From: Maricaulis sp017643475
GTDB taxonomy: Bacteria > Pseudomonadota > Alphaproteobacteria > Caulobacterales > Maricaulaceae
DNA: 64,000 bases
Reading direction: 5' to 3'
Assembly (NCBI RefSeq): GCF_047123815.1
Contig: NZ_CP138920.1
Coordinates: forward strand, 930,001 to 994,000
The notes below the pieces were generated by a model that was not told the DNA's origin, did no database searches, and saw nothing but the letters and a program-made list of their open reading frames with translations. A program made the position numbers and the translations under genes. Of this stretch, positions 23,940-32,525 are shown one piece after another. Within the stretch, counting starts at the first letter, position 1. The number at the start of each line of letters is the position of its first letter.

Positions 23940-25580
23940 CTAAAAAACTCCACCCCACTCATCGTCCATCGCGTGCGAAGCATCCAATTCGTCATCGTCA
24001 ATTTCATCGTCATCATAGCCATATCTAGTTTTGCTAATGGCGCGAACGTCTTCTCCGCTCACTTTCTCCAGGTGGGCACCAAAATCGATCAGTCTAATAT
24101 TCCTCTGGGCAAGATGATCAAATTCGCTCGTTAGCGCGCCCGAAAAAGGCGCCTTGGAAAACCCTTGCGATTTCGCGACCAAGTTTGGCAGCCAGCGCTC
24201 ATCATCTGTCGCGAGCTTCTGCCCGAGTTGAAGCTTTGGTTTTCTATTTATTATTCCGTCGACATAGGCCTGCGCTAGCAGCGCACGGATATGTCCGTTC
24301 GGCGACCTAGAAAGGCCTTCACAGAGTGCCGTCGAGATTGGAATTCCACAGGCTATGAGCAACCAGCTCATCCAAAGGATCTCATGGTGATGATTCAGAC
24401 TGATGCTGCTGGCGATCACGATTTCAGCAACGGCCGTCCACCCTTCTTCATCAATTCTGAAGCCAAGCGCTTTTCTTTTGGCTACTAGCAGGCAAGCATA
24501 ATCAATAACATGAGGGTGCTTCTGAACAATCCGCATTAGATTTTCTTCGACGAACTGCCAGTCGCCCGAAGAATATACTTCTGCGTCGTCCAACTCCCGC
24601 AGAAGGATTTTGATCGGGCTATCAGAATTTAGCTCTTGAGCGCTGGTAACCGCCTCAGCTATCGCCCTTTCCACCATCTGATGATCCGAAACCTGCGCAC
24701 CGTGGAGCGCAGATTTCAAAGGTTGCAGACTGTTCCTCAGTCGTTGTGCCCAGAGGTCGTTGATCGGCTCTAAACTGGACGATATTTTGGTTTTTTGATC
24801 GTTGAGATTGAGCTCGTAATTCGCAAGCACTTCGCGGAGTTGAGAAAGAACTGAGAGCGCGTCGTGTTCAGACCTTAGCCCAATGTAGTAGTCATCTACG
24901 TGTCTAACGGCGCCAATTATCTTCTCCCCAACCGTTTTTTTGAGCCCATCATCGACTTTCGCCAGCACGAACTCGGCTATCAGGCGAAACGCATCCGGAC
25001 CGACTAAGACTCCTCGGGTATTTCCGCGCTGGCAATTACGCACATGAAAGTCTAATTCGTTGAATACGTTTGTTTTCGATGATTCTGCGGTATCAGCCTT
25101 GGACGCTTCGATTCCGTGAGCTGCCCAAGCGATCGAGTGCGTGTAAATGCTTGGAAAACACTGCGCGATGTCCGCTTTTAATACGTAAGGAGCGTATCGA
25201 AGTTGTTCAGAAGTGCGTCTCGACAGCTCCGACAACGATGGGACCTTGACCGCCCGCTCGGCACTTTCGTCCAGAATTCGAGGAGCACTAATTGCGAAAC
25301 TCGGATCGGAGAAAACTTTCTGAAATTGTTTCCAGCGCCTCCATACGAATGAAGACACATAAAAATAGGAGATTATATTCGGAGTGCCGAAATACCTACG
25401 ACTGCCATCATGCTTCGTACCATTGTATCGCACGTAGGCAGTTTTTCTATTGTGGAACTTCTTGCCTTCGAGCTCCCCGACTAATCCATAAAATGCGCGC
25501 TTAGAGTCTCTGGAAACGAAGCAAGGAGGCAGGGTCTCAGGATAAAGCCCAGCATTCATCAAACTAAATCGTGACTTCAT
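23940..25580 (-). CDS. Reverse transcriptase of the non-retron, defence-associated (UG/DRT-like) kind
   Basis: A 546-residue protein. The N-terminus has the G-L-Y-P-E-T-L-P-P-C-F motif (11-21). RT motif A is K-A-D-I-A-Q-C-F-P-S-I-Y (135-146, catalytic Asp137), followed by T-H-S-I-A-W-A-A-H-G. The active-site turn is R-H-V-D-D-Y (226-231) instead of Y-x-D-D, and the thumb side follows with N-L-N-D-Q-K-T-K-I. Residues 290-546 are helical and match no domain I know. It is not group II intron-like (no maturase/HNH) and no retron msr is evident, so it fits the unknown-group RTs, several of which are antiphage (DRT). G+C is well below its neighbours (about 35% at 25321-25380). ATG 25580 is preferred to GTG 25589. 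Confidence 0.88.
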   Translation of the reverse strand: MKSRFSLMNAGLYPETLPPCFVSRDSKRAFYGLVGELEGKKFHNRKTAYVRYNGTKHDGSRRYFGTPNIISYFYVSSFVWRRWKQFQKVFSDPSFAISAPRILDESAERAVKVPSLSELSRRTSEQLRYAPYVLKADIAQCFPSIYTHSIAWAAHGIEASKADTAESSKTNVFNELDFHVRNCQRGNTRGVLVGPDAFRLIAEFVLAKVDDGLKKTVGEKIIGAVRHVDDYYIGLRSEHDALSVLSQLREVLANYELNLNDQKTKISSSLEPINDLWAQRLRNSLQPLKSALHGAQVSDHQMVERAIAEAVTSAQELNSDSPIKILLRELDDAEVYSSGDWQFVEENLMRIVQKHPHVIDYACLLVAKRKALGFRIDEEGWTAVAEIVIASSISLNHHHEILWMSWLLIACGIPISTALCEGLSRSPNGHIRALLAQAYVDGIINRKPKLQLGQKLATDDERWLPNLVAKSQGFSKAPFSGALTSEFDHLAQRNIRLIDFGAHLEKVSGEDVRAISKTRYGYDDDEIDDDELDASHAMDDEWGGVF

Positions 25581-25709
25581 GACGTACACCGAATGGTCTT
25601 GATCTGGATGATCATTTCAACAAAAGCATGCTTAGCGACCCGCTCGGAGACACAAGAGCGAGAGATCACAAAGGATGCGACCACCGCGTTAGGGCTTCCG
25701 ACAAGCGCG

Positions 25710-27041
25710 TCACCCCTCGGCATCAACAAAGTCAGACTCACCCTCATCAACCGCTGCCCTGAGTTTCGGTGCTGGCGCCCGCCAGGCAGTGAGACACTGG
25801 GCGACACTCCCATAGAAGTCATTCACCACCAGGTCCTCCAACGCCTCAACGAATGTCTTGCGTCCGGCAAAGCGCCGCCCCTCAGCCACCATTTTCATGA
25901 CCACAAAAGAAGTCGGCACCACGGACCGATCCGGATGCACATGCACGGTATCGTCGTCTCGCGCCTCGGCCAGCGTCGAACTCGTCTGAGCCACCCGGCC
26001 AGGCCAATTGGTCTTGATATGCACATCAGCGCCATCGACATCTTTCAGCTGTCGCGTCAGCCAGTTCAGGCGTGACCGCTGCTGGGCCTTGTCCTGGGGC
26101 GCATCGACTTTCATGGACACGCGGATGGTTCGGGTATTCAGATCGGCTTCGACATCAATCGGCGCAGCGGCATCCGGCACCAGGATCGTTCCCGTCAGGT
26201 GACACTTGTCTGCCAGATGTTTGATGTCCTGCTGGATACGCTCCCGCGGATCAGAACGATGTTTGGGCGAAAGTTTGAGTTCGGCGGTCGCCCCGGTCTT
26301 GCGGGAAAGCAGCAGGCACAGGTCCCGCAACTCGCTATGCCAGTTGGAAACAACGGCAAGCGCTTCCGGTGAGTTCTTGGAAATCGTTCCGCCGGTACGA
26401 AGGTGGTCCAGCAGCGCGGTCCATTCCGCACCCATATTGTCGAAACGCTTCAAGCCGGCACTCGGATGAAGAAGGAAGCGTTCCAGCTCTCGCAACAAGA
26501 AGACATGGTCCTCGTCTGCGATCTCGTCATTGATCGCGAGCAGATTGATCGTCGTCAAAATGGAGAACCAGGAAAAATGGAGAAGGTCGACACTGCGGGT
26601 TAGACGTCGATCGACTTGAACCGGGTGGTGTTCCGGCAAAGGCGCGAACTCATTTGAAAAGGTCAGGACGGCATCAACACCGACGTCTTTGGCCAGCCGT
26701 AGATAGGCCTCGATCTGGTCCTGTTTGAGCGGTGCGGACCCCACCTTGGCTTCGACAAACGCGGACCACTTTGAGCGTCCCGTGCTCACGACGATCAAGC
26801 CATCCGGACGAAGGTTGTCGCCCTTGCGCTTGGGGAAAGTCACTTCGGTGAACGCTTCAACCTTGGTGCGCGTTCCAGACCGTCGACCGATTGCACTTAG
26901 AATGCTGCCGCTGAATTCAGGCACCTGAGCCAGGGTCGCCAGGACGATAGAGAGCGTCCGCCCCTCCTTGGAACTATCAGCCAGAACAGGAAACAACCTC
27001 GCGCGCTCACCTCGCGCACCAAACGCTTCGATATCTTCCAT
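25710..27041 (-). CDS. PD-(D/E)XK-fold protein of unknown function
   Basis: A 443-residue protein beginning R-G-E-R-A-R-L-F-P-V-L-A near residue 10. A nuclease-like core follows: R-P-D-G-L-I-V-V (78-85), then F-V-E-A-K-V-G (95-101) and a downstream Q-I-E-A-Y-L (109-114), that is D...E-x-K...Q as in PD-(D/E)XK enzymes. Later parts (T-I-R-V-S-M-K-V-D-A-P) look beta-rich. I recall similar proteins widely in proteobacteria, usually labelled as hypothetical or stress-response proteins. It lies 129 bases upstream of the reverse transcriptase on the same strand, so co-transcription is possible. Its G+C is nearer the host average, unlike the RT. Confidence 0.75.
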   Translation of the reverse strand: MEDIEAFGARGERARLFPVLADSSKEGRTLSIVLATLAQVPEFSGSILSAIGRRSGTRTKVEAFTEVTFPKRKGDNLRPDGLIVVSTGRSKWSAFVEAKVGSAPLKQDQIEAYLRLAKDVGVDAVLTFSNEFAPLPEHHPVQVDRRLTRSVDLLHFSWFSILTTINLLAINDEIADEDHVFLLRELERFLLHPSAGLKRFDNMGAEWTALLDHLRTGGTISKNSPEALAVVSNWHSELRDLCLLLSRKTGATAELKLSPKHRSDPRERIQQDIKHLADKCHLTGTILVPDAAAPIDVEADLNTRTIRVSMKVDAPQDKAQQRSRLNWLTRQLKDVDGADVHIKTNWPGRVAQTSSTLAEARDDDTVHVHPDRSVVPTSFVVMKMVAEGRRFAGRKTFVEALEDLVVNDFYGSVAQCLTAWRAPAPKLRAAVDEGESDFVDAEG

Positions 27042-27189
27042 CTCATCGCCCCGAGTTTAGCTAGCTTCGAAAAGATGTAATCGCTTAAATTGAGTGACGC
27101 AACTTTGCGGCGATGAATGAAAATATGCTATTTATGGCAATACGCGCCTCATCAGCATATGCAACGCTGTACCGCTCGGAAGAGAACCG

Positions 27190-27621
27190 ATGCCGAACAC
27201 CAACAACGACGAAAACTACATCATCGATCTATGCGACGAGATCTTGGGTCATACAGCGTCAAGACAGCACCGGTTTGATTTTTTGTTGGGCGATCCGGGA
27301 AAGTCCGGCAGGCGCACGAGACTGCCGGTCGACGCGTATTATCAGCAGCTGGAACTTGTTATCGAATACCATGAACGCCAACACACGGAGGCGGTGCCCA
27401 TCTTCGACCGCCGTCAGACGATCAGTGGAGTAAGCCGCGGCGAACAGCGAAAAATCTATGACCAGCGCCGCCAAAAGGTTCTGCCCATGCACGGCATCAC
27501 CTGTCTGATTCTTGATGTCGGCGAGTTCGCTCACACGCGTCGGCGACGGCTAACGCGCGACCGAAGCGCGGATTGCGAAATCATAAAAAAGCGGCTCTCT
27601 CGATTTCTGCCTGCCAGCTAG
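27190..27621 (+). CDS. Small conserved protein, possible PD-(D/E)XK-like nuclease
   Basis: A 143-residue basic protein with R-F-D-F-L-L-G-D (28-35), L-P-V-D-A-Y-Y (45-51), L-E-L-V-I-E-Y-H-E-R-Q-H (53-64) and an R-G-E-Q-R-K-I-Y-D-Q-R-R segment. The order D...E-x-(E/Q) with a Vsr/restriction-like look is suggestive of a small nuclease fold, but the family is unnamed to me. The ATG at 27190 follows GGAAGAGAACC. It is divergent from the PD-(D/E)XK gene across a 148-base AT-rich gap that must hold both promoters. Confidence 0.65.
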   Translation: MPNTNNDENYIIDLCDEILGHTASRQHRFDFLLGDPGKSGRRTRLPVDAYYQQLELVIEYHERQHTEAVPIFDRRQTISGVSRGEQRKIYDQRRQKVLPMHGITCLILDVGEFAHTRRRRLTRDRSADCEIIKKRLSRFLPAS

Positions 27622-27718
27622 TCTATGAAGCTGCACCGGTGCCTACGCGGTAAACCCACGCGACCTACCAGCGCCCCAAACTTATCCCCCACCCCACCAC
27701 CGCGCATAAACTCCCCGC

Positions 27719-28672
27719 ATGCCTGGTTTGAAACATTCAGCGGAAGAGCGGGCGCGGCTTGAGGCGATTGCGATCGAGATGCGCAAGCGGGGTGAGGACA
27801 TGCAGTCCGTGGTCGAGGCGACGGGGGTGTCGATTGCGACGCTCTATCGCTGGGCGCGGGAGCATCGCTGGCGGGCCGAGGACATGCCGCATGCGCGCAA
27901 TGGCGGCGGACCGCTGACGGACACGCCGACCGGCCCGACACAGCCCAATGACATGGCCCAGCCGCCCGGCACTGCGCCCCTGCCATCTGTAACCGACCCG
28001 CCTTCCGGCACGGACACATCTCCGACTGCACCACCCGCTGGGTTGCCGACTGGTGATCCACCCTCGCGCGATGCCGTCGCCTCTGCACGCCAGGCCATGC
28101 AGATGACCGCCAATGCCCTGGCTGCGAATAATCTGGCCGAGGCGGAACGCGCCGCCCGGCTGGCACAGCGGCTGATGCGTATTGCCGAACAGGCGCCGGA
28201 AGGACTGGGCGCGGATCCCGAGGATGACGACTATCCGCTGGCAGATCCGGTGCTACCGCCCGACATGGGGGCCGAGGAAGCGCTGGAGACGCTGTCGTTC
28301 GAGAAATTGCCCATGGCGCTCAAACGGGTCCGCCTTCAAAGGCTCTATCTGATGCAGGGCATGAAACGCCGGGACCCGATCACCGCGTTCACCGCCTGGC
28401 AGCTCTACCCACCCAACTGGACCCTTATGCTCGCGGACCGCGTTCTGACGGAGTATTACAATGGCGAGGACAAGAATATCGACCGCATCTTTCAACCGGG
28501 TCCTCGCCCGGGCAGAAAGCCCGGAGCAATACGAAGCACGCGTCCATGGCATCGTCTACGATCCGGCAGAGATCGGACGCGAGGACGCGGACGCCTATCC
28601 GGACGTCTATCACCCACCCAGTCGCGAGATGGTACTCAATCGATCAGGTCAGGCAGAGAATTGAGAGTGTGA
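27719..28672 (+). CDS. HTH protein resembling phage terminase small subunit, frameshifted near its end
   Basis: The N-terminus is a helix-turn-helix (E-D-M-Q-S-V-V-E-A-T-G-V-S-I-A-T-L-Y-R-W-A, about 26-46), like those of small terminase or transposase-type DNA-binding proteins. A Pro/Thr-rich linker (60-120) and a helical domain (120-255) follow. After D-R-I-F (about 28496) the frame turns into low-complexity R/G/P residues. The +1 frame continues with a sensible N-R-V-L-A-R-A-E-S-P-E-Q-Y-E-A-R-V and ends at 28664, with good third-position G+C. One extra C at about 28497 explains this. An ATG at 28461 with GGAG upstream also opens that frame, so a separate overlapping gene is possible. Confidence 0.65.
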   Translation: MPGLKHSAEERARLEAIAIEMRKRGEDMQSVVEATGVSIATLYRWAREHRWRAEDMPHARNGGGPLTDTPTGPTQPNDMAQPPGTAPLPSVTDPPSGTDTSPTAPPAGLPTGDPPSRDAVASARQAMQMTANALAANNLAEAERAARLAQRLMRIAEQAPEGLGADPEDDDYPLADPVLPPDMGAEEALETLSFEKLPMALKRVRLQRLYLMQGMKRRDPITAFTAWQLYPPNWTLMLADRVLTEYYNGEDKNIDRIFQPGPRPGRKPGAIRSTRPWHRLRSGRDRTRGRGRLSGRLSPTQSRDGTQSIRSGRELRV

Positions 28673-28677
28673 GAAAC

Positions 28678-29259
28678 CTATTGGAACATGACCTCGATGG
28701 CGACCGAGGCGATAATCGAGAGTACGAAAAACACAACCGTCATTCGAGCGCCAATTCGCACCTCAAAATTCGGGTGATCCCAAAGCCCGTTGTCCGCCTT
28801 CAGGTTTATATTTGCCGTTTGCCGTCGATCATCCCCTTCATGATCAGGGAAGAGCTTTGCGAACGTATCTTGGTCGACCAGTAACTCGTTTTTGTCGACC
28901 TGGTTTCCGTAACGCAGCAAGATCGTCACCTTGGCCTTGCGGGCGAACGGGCCCTCACTCACTTGGATCCGGACCGGATCTTTGTTCTTGAAAGACACTA
29001 GGGTGCCGTGAACGATCGCAGTGTCATCCTTGGCGTTACTCTTCTCTACAACCGTCAGAGGCAAACTCGCCTTCGCCAAAGGCCTGAACCAGCGATATAA
29101 TTTGTGCAGGATCCACACTGCGATCAATGCCACTAAAGCGATGACCACAACACCAATGGCCGCCTGCCCATCTGAATTCAGAGTCGCGCGAACGGCGCTA
29201 TCCAGAAATCGGAAGACATCAACAGCGAAACTCGCCAACCGCGATAGATACTCCCCCAT
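28678..29259 (-). CDS. Two-TM membrane protein of unknown function
   Basis: A 193-residue protein with one TM helix near 34-52 (I-G-V-V-V-I-A-L-V-A-L-I-A-V-W-I-L) and a second at the extreme C-terminus (173-192). Between them lies a soluble beta-rich domain of about 110 residues. The ATG at 29259 lies just after a GGGGGAGGG stretch. It is convergent with the HTH gene, five bases apart. Its codon and base use is lower in G+C than the host average, so it may belong to the same accessory block. No family recognised. Confidence 0.6.
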   Translation of the reverse strand: MGEYLSRLASFAVDVFRFLDSAVRATLNSDGQAAIGVVVIALVALIAVWILHKLYRWFRPLAKASLPLTVVEKSNAKDDTAIVHGTLVSFKNKDPVRIQVSEGPFARKAKVTILLRYGNQVDKNELLVDQDTFAKLFPDHEGDDRRQTANINLKADNGLWDHPNFEVRIGARMTVVFFVLSIIASVAIEVMFQ

Positions 29260-29348
29260 ACCCTCCCCCAAGGGTTGCTTGTGTTAACCTTTAGCAGGTG
29301 GAACCGGTCGGGCGCAATCTGTGGATTTTGGATATGCGTGGGGTGCCC

Positions 29349-29494
29349 ATCCTCTCCACCGGGGAGGTGGATCCGCCCTAGCCTTGGCGAAGGCGGAGAC
29401 GGAGGGGCCGTCGGGCGAAGCCCGGAGGTCTGCTCGCTGCGCTCGCCCCCTTCGCCTTCACTGCGTTACGGCACTTCCCCGGAGGGGAAGATAG
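29349..29494. repeat. Dispersed intergenic repeat, copy 3
   Basis: CCTCTCCACCGGGGAGGTGG at the left and TTCCCCGGAGGGGAAG at the right enclose nested inverted repeats, with CTCGCTGCGCTCGCCCCCTT in the middle. The same order is found at 50203-50331 and, more diverged, at 10692-10846. It separates the accessory block from the next housekeeping genes. Confidence 0.75.
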
Positions 29495-29559
29495 GCGCGC
29501 GATCTAGCCGCCGCCGACTGACCTGATTAAGCTTCCCCCGACCACCAAGGGGAGAGTCC

Positions 29560-29877
29560 ATGACCGACACCACCGCAGCGCCCTGCGCCTATATTGTTGC
29601 CAATCTCGTCATCGAGGATCGCGAGCGGTATCGCGAGTACGAAAAGGGGTTTTTCGCCATATTCAAGAAACATGGCGGGGAATTCCTGACCTTTGACGAT
29701 GCGCCTTTCACCTTTGAGGGGGCGGCGCCGCGCGAGGGGCGGATGATCGTGGCACGGTTTCCCTCCGAAGCGGCTGCGCGGGCCTGGTATGCGGATGCGG
29801 ACTACCAGGCCATTTCCGAACATCGCCGGGCGGCGACGCGGCTGGAATTCCTCACCCTGGTGCGGGGGCTGGGCTAG
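29560..29877 (+). CDS. DUF1330 family protein
   Basis: A 105-residue dimeric ferredoxin-like-fold protein of the DUF1330 family. Its signature pieces are A-Y-I-V-A-N-L-V-I-E-D (8-18), Y-R-E-Y-E-K-G-F, F-E-G-A-A-P-R-E-G-R-M-I-V-A-R-F-P-S and Y-Q-A-I-S-E-H-R. No reaction is established for the family. The ATG at 29560 follows GGGGAGAG. The methyltransferase gene starts 2 bases after its stop, so they form an operon. Confidence 0.9.
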   Translation: MTDTTAAPCAYIVANLVIEDRERYREYEKGFFAIFKKHGGEFLTFDDAPFTFEGAAPREGRMIVARFPSEAAARAWYADADYQAISEHRRAATRLEFLTLVRGLG

Positions 29878-29879
29878 GC

Positions 29880-30638
29880 ATGAGCGAGACGGCGTCGCAT
29901 CGCGCCATCTATGACAAGATCGGTCTTGATTACGCGCAATTGCGCAGGCCCGATCCGCGTATCGAGGCGGCGATCCACGCGGCGCTGGGCGAGGCGCGGA
30001 CAGTGCTCAATGTCGGTGCGGGTGCCGGGTCGTATGAGCCGACGGACCGACAGGTGACGGCGCTGGAACCCTCGCGCGAGATGATTGCCCAGCGCCCGCC
30101 GGGTTCTGCCGAGGTGGTGCAGGGCGTAGCGGAAGACCTGCCCTTTGACGACAACAGTTTTGATGCGGTGATGGCGGTGATGGCGGTGCTGACGGTGCAT
30201 CACTGGCGCGACCAGGCGAAGGGGCTGGCCGAACTGCGCCGGGTCAGTCGGGGGCCAGTGGTGATCCTGACCTTTGATGTCGCGCGCACGGATTTCTGGC
30301 TGGCCGACTATATCCCCGAACTGGTGAGCCTGGATGAGGACCAGATGCCGGCCATGTCGCTTTATGCCGAGGTGCTGGGTCCGGTGGATATCCATCCGGT
30401 CGAAATCCCGGGCGATTGTGTGGACGGTTTCCTGTGCGCCTACTGGAAACGCCCCGCCGCCTATCTGGACGAACGCGTGCGCGGCGGCATCTCCTCCTTC
30501 TGGAAAATCGGCGACATCACCCCCGCCCTCACCCGGCTTGCGTCTGATCTGGAGAGTGGCGCCTGGGAGAAGCGGTATGGTGGCCTGCTGGCTCTGGACA
30601 GCCTGGACTGTGGCTATCGCCTGGTGGTGACCCGCTAG
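29880..30638 (+). CDS. Class I SAM-dependent methyltransferase
   Basis: A 252-residue methyltransferase. The SAM loop V-L-N-V-G-A-G-A-G-S-Y (42-52), an acidic A-L-E-P (60-63) and D-L-P-F-D-D-N-S-F-D-A-V (84-95) are the methyltransferase-11 pattern. The substrate cannot be told. It is coupled to the DUF1330 gene upstream. The 3' end overlaps the convergent lipoprotein gene by 4 bases. Confidence 0.88.
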   Translation: MSETASHRAIYDKIGLDYAQLRRPDPRIEAAIHAALGEARTVLNVGAGAGSYEPTDRQVTALEPSREMIAQRPPGSAEVVQGVAEDLPFDDNSFDAVMAVMAVLTVHHWRDQAKGLAELRRVSRGPVVILTFDVARTDFWLADYIPELVSLDEDQMPAMSLYAEVLGPVDIHPVEIPGDCVDGFLCAYWKRPAAYLDERVRGGISSFWKIGDITPALTRLASDLESGAWEKRYGGLLALDSLDCGYRLVVTR

Positions 30639-31288
30639 CCCGGGAAGAGCTGATAGCCCAGCTCGACAATCTCGCCCTCGACCAGGGCGACACAATTCAT
30701 GCTTTCCATGCCCTGGACATAACACTGCATCGGATAGTCCCCGCTGCGCCAGGCCTCGTGCTGGTTGGGGCCATCCGCGCCGGACATGAAGGGGAATTCT
30801 GCCGTGTCCTGGTAGGGCGGCAGCTCGCTGGTGCGGCTGCGGCCCGGTCCGGCGGTGAGCCAGTCCTCGATGGCGGCCGGCAACTCGGCCGGCTCGGTGA
30901 CAAAGCCGCTGTCGAAGGAGAGCGTCATGATGTGGTCGGTCACATAATCCGCGCGATAGAGCTCCTGCCCGCCGGCATCATAGATGGTGCGGGTGATCAG
31001 GATCTCGCCCTGCTGGGCACAGCGCGTGGTGCCACGCTGGATCAGCGGCTCGACCCCGTCCGGTTCCCAGCTGGTCGTGATATCCAGGGCGCAAAAGTCC
31101 ACATCCTCCGCCGAAGCCGGTTCAGCCGTTTCCTCGGCCTCGGCCTCGGGCTCTGCAGCGGCTGTCTCGACGGGTTCGGCCGCCGGCTCGGCAACGGGCT
31201 CAGGCGTCGGCTCGGCCTCTTCTGCCGCCTGCGGCGTACAGGCCATGAGTGCGAGCGCGGATACTGACAGCAATACGGACCGGATCAT
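30635..31288 (-). CDS. Lipoprotein with Glu/Ala/Pro-rich linker
   Basis: A 217-residue lipoprotein. The signal peptide ends in L-M-A-C (lipidated Cys17), then comes a linker of about 45 residues of E/A/P/T, then a globular domain with four cysteines (F-C-A-L-D, R-C-A-Q-Q, Q-C-Y-V, M-N-C-V) that could form two disulfides. No family recognised. The ATG at 31288 is used; GTG at 31291 precedes it directly. Confidence 0.75.
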   Translation of the reverse strand: MIRSVLLSVSALALMACTPQAAEEAEPTPEPVAEPAAEPVETAAAEPEAEAEETAEPASAEDVDFCALDITTSWEPDGVEPLIQRGTTRCAQQGEILITRTIYDAGGQELYRADYVTDHIMTLSFDSGFVTEPAELPAAIEDWLTAGPGRSRTSELPPYQDTAEFPFMSGADGPNQHEAWRSGDYPMQCYVQGMESMNCVALVEGEIVELGYQLFPG

Positions 31289-31473
31289 CACATCCCCCTT
31301 CGACCTGTGGTTAGATCACCACGGATCCACTCGCCTGTCACGCAAGTTTCGAAACGACGCGGCGCAAGGGCGGGACGCATGCCCTGTCATTCCCTGATTT
31401 TCCGCAAGTTGAGGACCGCTAGGGTCAGCCTAGCCCGGCACAGGTTCGGGCAGGGACGACTTTCGAGAACGAC

Positions 31474-32457
31474 ATGAAACTCCGGATTTTGACATCATTG
31501 GCTGCCGTCGCAGTGCTGGCCGCCTGCCAGAGTGAGCCAACAGTGGAATACGAGATCCAGTCCGTGGACGCGCATCGTTTTGCCGCGATTTTCGAAGCCA
31601 CCGAAGGCACGCCGACCGCTGATGACTTGCGCGCGGGATATCTTGATGGTGCGGGACGCGGCGTGGAAATTTTCACCCCTCATCGCATTCGCGATGCCCG
31701 GCACCTGGCCAGCGTGATCGCGGCCCGGCCGGAGCTTTATCGGCGCGGCATCGATGTCTGCCTGCCGCTGGCCGATGATTCCAATGACGAGCTGAACCGG
31801 ATCTATGCAGGCCTCAAGGAGATCTTCCCGGAAGAGACGCTGCCGGACATTCATGTGGTCTTTGGCGCCGGCAATTCCGGCGGCACGGCCGATGCGGACG
31901 CCCAGGTGCTGGGACTGGAAGTGATCTGCGCGATCGAGGACGACGAGACTGACATCCGCGCCCGCTATCGCCACATGTTTGCGCACGAGACCGTGCATGC
32001 CTTCCAGGTCCACAGTTCCGCCGCCACCGAAATCGACCCGCTGATTGCCTACTCCATCCGCGAGGGTTTCCCGGACTATATCGCCTGGCGGGTGACCGGC
32101 GTCGCCCCCGATGCCGAGCGGGACAGCTGGGCCCAGGAGAACGCGGACATGCTGTGGCGCCGCTTCAGCGAGGACCGTGCCACGCTCAACGCCGCAATCG
32201 CCAATGGCACTCCCTACGCCCAGGCGTCAGACGAGATGCAGATAACGATGCGCAACTGGTACGCCAACTATCGCGCTGCGCCCGAAGGCTGGCCCTATGA
32301 AATGGGCTATTGGATGGGGCGCCAGATCGTCACAGCTTACATGGACAACGCGGAAGACGAGGCCGAGGCCATCGCAACCCTGCTCACCTTTGAAGACCCG
32401 CTGGAGATCCTGGAACAGAGCGGTCTTGCCGAACTGGCCAGCCAGTCGCCGGAGTAG
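31474..32457 (+). CDS. Lipoprotein zinc metalloprotease (HExxH, DUF2268-like)
   Basis: A 327-residue lipoprotein with signal peptide and lipobox L-A-A-C (Cys18). The zinc motif H-E-T-V-H lies at 171-175, with a likely third ligand Glu197 in S-I-R-E-G-F-P-D-Y-I, a gluzincin-like arrangement as in DUF2268 putative proteases. It probably acts in the periplasm on unknown substrates. The ATG at 31474 is used. It is a single gene, with a 68-base gap to the YeeE pair downstream. Confidence 0.8.
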   Translation: MKLRILTSLAAVAVLAACQSEPTVEYEIQSVDAHRFAAIFEATEGTPTADDLRAGYLDGAGRGVEIFTPHRIRDARHLASVIAARPELYRRGIDVCLPLADDSNDELNRIYAGLKEIFPEETLPDIHVVFGAGNSGGTADADAQVLGLEVICAIEDDETDIRARYRHMFAHETVHAFQVHSSAATEIDPLIAYSIREGFPDYIAWRVTGVAPDAERDSWAQENADMLWRRFSEDRATLNAAIANGTPYAQASDEMQITMRNWYANYRAAPEGWPYEMGYWMGRQIVTAYMDNAEDEAEAIATLLTFEDPLEILEQSGLAELASQSPE

Positions 32458-32525
32458 GCCGGAACCGGATTGGCCTTGCTGCGCGCCCCGCTCTAGATTC
32501 GTCTCAAGCGAATCTGGAGGCGGGC

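Noticed and set aside
23940..25580. Group II intron or retron assignment for the RT
   Set aside because: No maturase X or HNH domain, no intron domain V-like structure seen at the gene ends, and no msr/msd inverted repeats upstream.
27719..29259. Prophage
   Set aside because: Only one terminase-small-subunit-like protein is present; no capsid, tail, integrase or lysis genes are in the window.
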